Shown: in pieces, positions 7,729 through 8,036 of the stretch
Numbering within the stretch: the stretch's first letter is position 1
Layout of the letters: the number at the start of each line of letters is the position of its first letter
Assembly: GCA_035623615.1 (NCBI GenBank)
Contig: DASPTB010000263.1
Span: forward strand, 1 to 8,036
DNA length: 8,036 nt
Direction of reading: 5' to 3'
DNA from: DASPTB01 sp035623615
GTDB lineage: Bacteria > Actinomycetota > UBA4738
Notes under the pieces: model-generated
Database searches by the model: none
What the model was told of the DNA's origin: nothing
Seen by the model: only the letters and a program-made list of their open reading frames with translations
Position numbers and translations under genes: made by a program

Positions 7729-7736
7729 GCGCAGAA

Positions 7737-7742
7737 CCCCCT
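7737..7742 (-). promoter_or_regulatory. Ribosome binding site of yjbQ
   Basis: AGGGGG, eight bases upstream of the ATG at 7728. It favours that ATG over the one at 7722, for which the nearest purine run is too close. Confidence 0.5.
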
Positions 7743-7807
7743 GGGTCGCCGTCCGCGCATGCGATTCGGTGCGCCGACAGAGCGAACGGCCGAACGGCGA
7801 TACCCCC

Positions 7808-7842
7808 CCGGTCGGCCGAGTTGCCTGCGATTCTCCGACCGG
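7808..7842. repeat. 8-base inverted repeat flanking the operon start site
   Basis: CCGGTCGG (7808-7815) and CCGACCGG (7835-7842) are perfect inverted copies separated by 19 bases. One arm reaches the edge of the -10 box and the other lies just inside the predicted leader, where a repressor could act. In DNA this GC-rich such a repeat can also arise by chance. Confidence 0.3.
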
Positions 7843-7858
7843 ATCAGCGGGGTGTCAA
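7830..7858 (-). promoter_or_regulatory. Likely promoter of the hopanoid operon
   Basis: On the minus strand a perfect -35 box TTGACA (7858-7853) is followed by a 17-base spacer and GAGAAT (7835-7830), which keeps the A at position 2 and the T at position 6 of the -10 consensus. Transcription would start near 7823, giving an untranslated leader of about 95 bases before yjbQ. It is the only good sigma70-type match I found in the roughly 220-base gap between yjbQ and the SRP RNA. No other gene is supported in that gap. Confidence 0.6.
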
Positions 7859-7940
7859 AGGCGGCTTCGCGGCGGTGGTCCGGAAAACGGGGGAGCGCCC
7901 GGGCGACCCTCTCGGCATCCGGCCTGTCCTGAGCCCGGCG

Positions 7941-7946
7941 TATACT
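7941..7946 (+). promoter_or_regulatory. -10 element of the SRP RNA promoter
   Basis: TATACT matches five of six bases of the -10 consensus and stands out in the GC-rich surroundings. It ends seven bases before 7953, the likely first base of the SRP RNA. No good -35 box is seen at normal spacing (7918-7923 reads TCCGGC). Confidence 0.65.
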
Positions 7947-7952
7947 CGCCGC

Positions 7953-8036
7953 GGTGGCCGTGCTAGGCGGGGAGCTAGCGGTGCCCTGCACCCGCAATCC
8001 GCTCGAGCGGGGCCGAATTCCCGCCCGCGGCCCGTG
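7953..8036 (+). ncRNA. Large-type bacterial SRP RNA, 5' Alu domain (runs off the right edge)
   Basis: This is the 5' end of the signal recognition particle RNA, the scaffold for Ffh in co-translational membrane targeting. From 7957 it aligns base by base, with few changes and no gaps, to the start of the Bacillus subtilis scRNA as I remember it, including the CGGTGCCCTG and GCAATCCGCTC blocks. The Alu fold can be drawn. Helix 3 is GCTAG (7962-7966) with CTAGC (7975-7979). Helix 4 is CCCGC (7991-7995) with GCGGG (8007-8011). The known loop-loop contact is GCGG (7967-7970) with CCGC (7999-8002). The S domain with the GGAA tetraloop and the 3' strand of helix 1 would lie beyond the window. The 5' end is inferred from the -10 element and may be off by a few bases. 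It is divergent from the hopanoid operon. Confidence 0.93.

Noticed and set aside
7725..7997. Small minus-strand frame of 90 codons upstream of yjbQ
   Set aside because: It covers the operon promoter and the start of the SRP RNA on the opposite strand, has no plausible ribosome site or motif, and is Arg-rich as expected by chance.
7960..8036. tRNA or riboswitch reading of the structured right edge
   Set aside because: No cloverleaf or T-loop is present, and the sequence matches the SRP RNA Alu domain throughout.

Overview
This is a very GC-rich window (roughly 70% G+C by eye) that reads as a hopanoid (bacterial triterpenoid) biosynthesis operon. All protein genes lie on the minus strand, from about 7728 leftwards off the window start. 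The gene order hpnC, hpnD, hpnE, polyprenyl diphosphate synthase, squalene-hopene cyclase, hpnG resembles, from memory, the hopanoid clusters of Actinomycetota. With the base composition this suggests an actinobacterial or similar high-GC lineage. The SRP RNA at the right edge carries an Alu domain, which does not fit a typical Streptomyces- or Mycobacterium-like genome and points to a deep-branching or unusual lineage. No species can be named.

Layout from right to left. A plus-strand large-type SRP RNA begins near 7953 behind a TATACT -10 element and runs off the right edge. Between it and the operon is a divergent intergenic region with a good minus-strand promoter: TTGACA at 7858-7853, a 17-base spacer, and GAGAAT at 7835-7830. 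The operon then reads yjbQ (7728-7276), hpnC (7276-6407), hpnD (6410-5553), hpnE (5556-4183), a polyprenyl diphosphate synthase (4186-3161), shc (3161-1260), and a long reading frame from 1263 to base 1, still open at the edge. Every junction is a stop/start overlap of 1 or 4 bases, so all seven frames are probably one transcript with translational coupling.

The pathway is nearly self-contained. IspH makes IPP/DMAPP, the polyprenyl synthase condenses them, HpnD/HpnC/HpnE turn two farnesyl diphosphates into squalene, SHC cyclises squalene to hopene/hopanol, and HpnG removes adenine from adenosylhopane during C35 side-chain building. The most notable feature is the last frame: an HpnG phosphorylase domain joined in frame to an IspH (LytB) domain, with no stop and no usable start codon at the junction. 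HpnH, which should make adenosylhopane, is not in the window and may lie just beyond it.

I saw no mobile element, CRISPR array, tRNA or convincing terminator.
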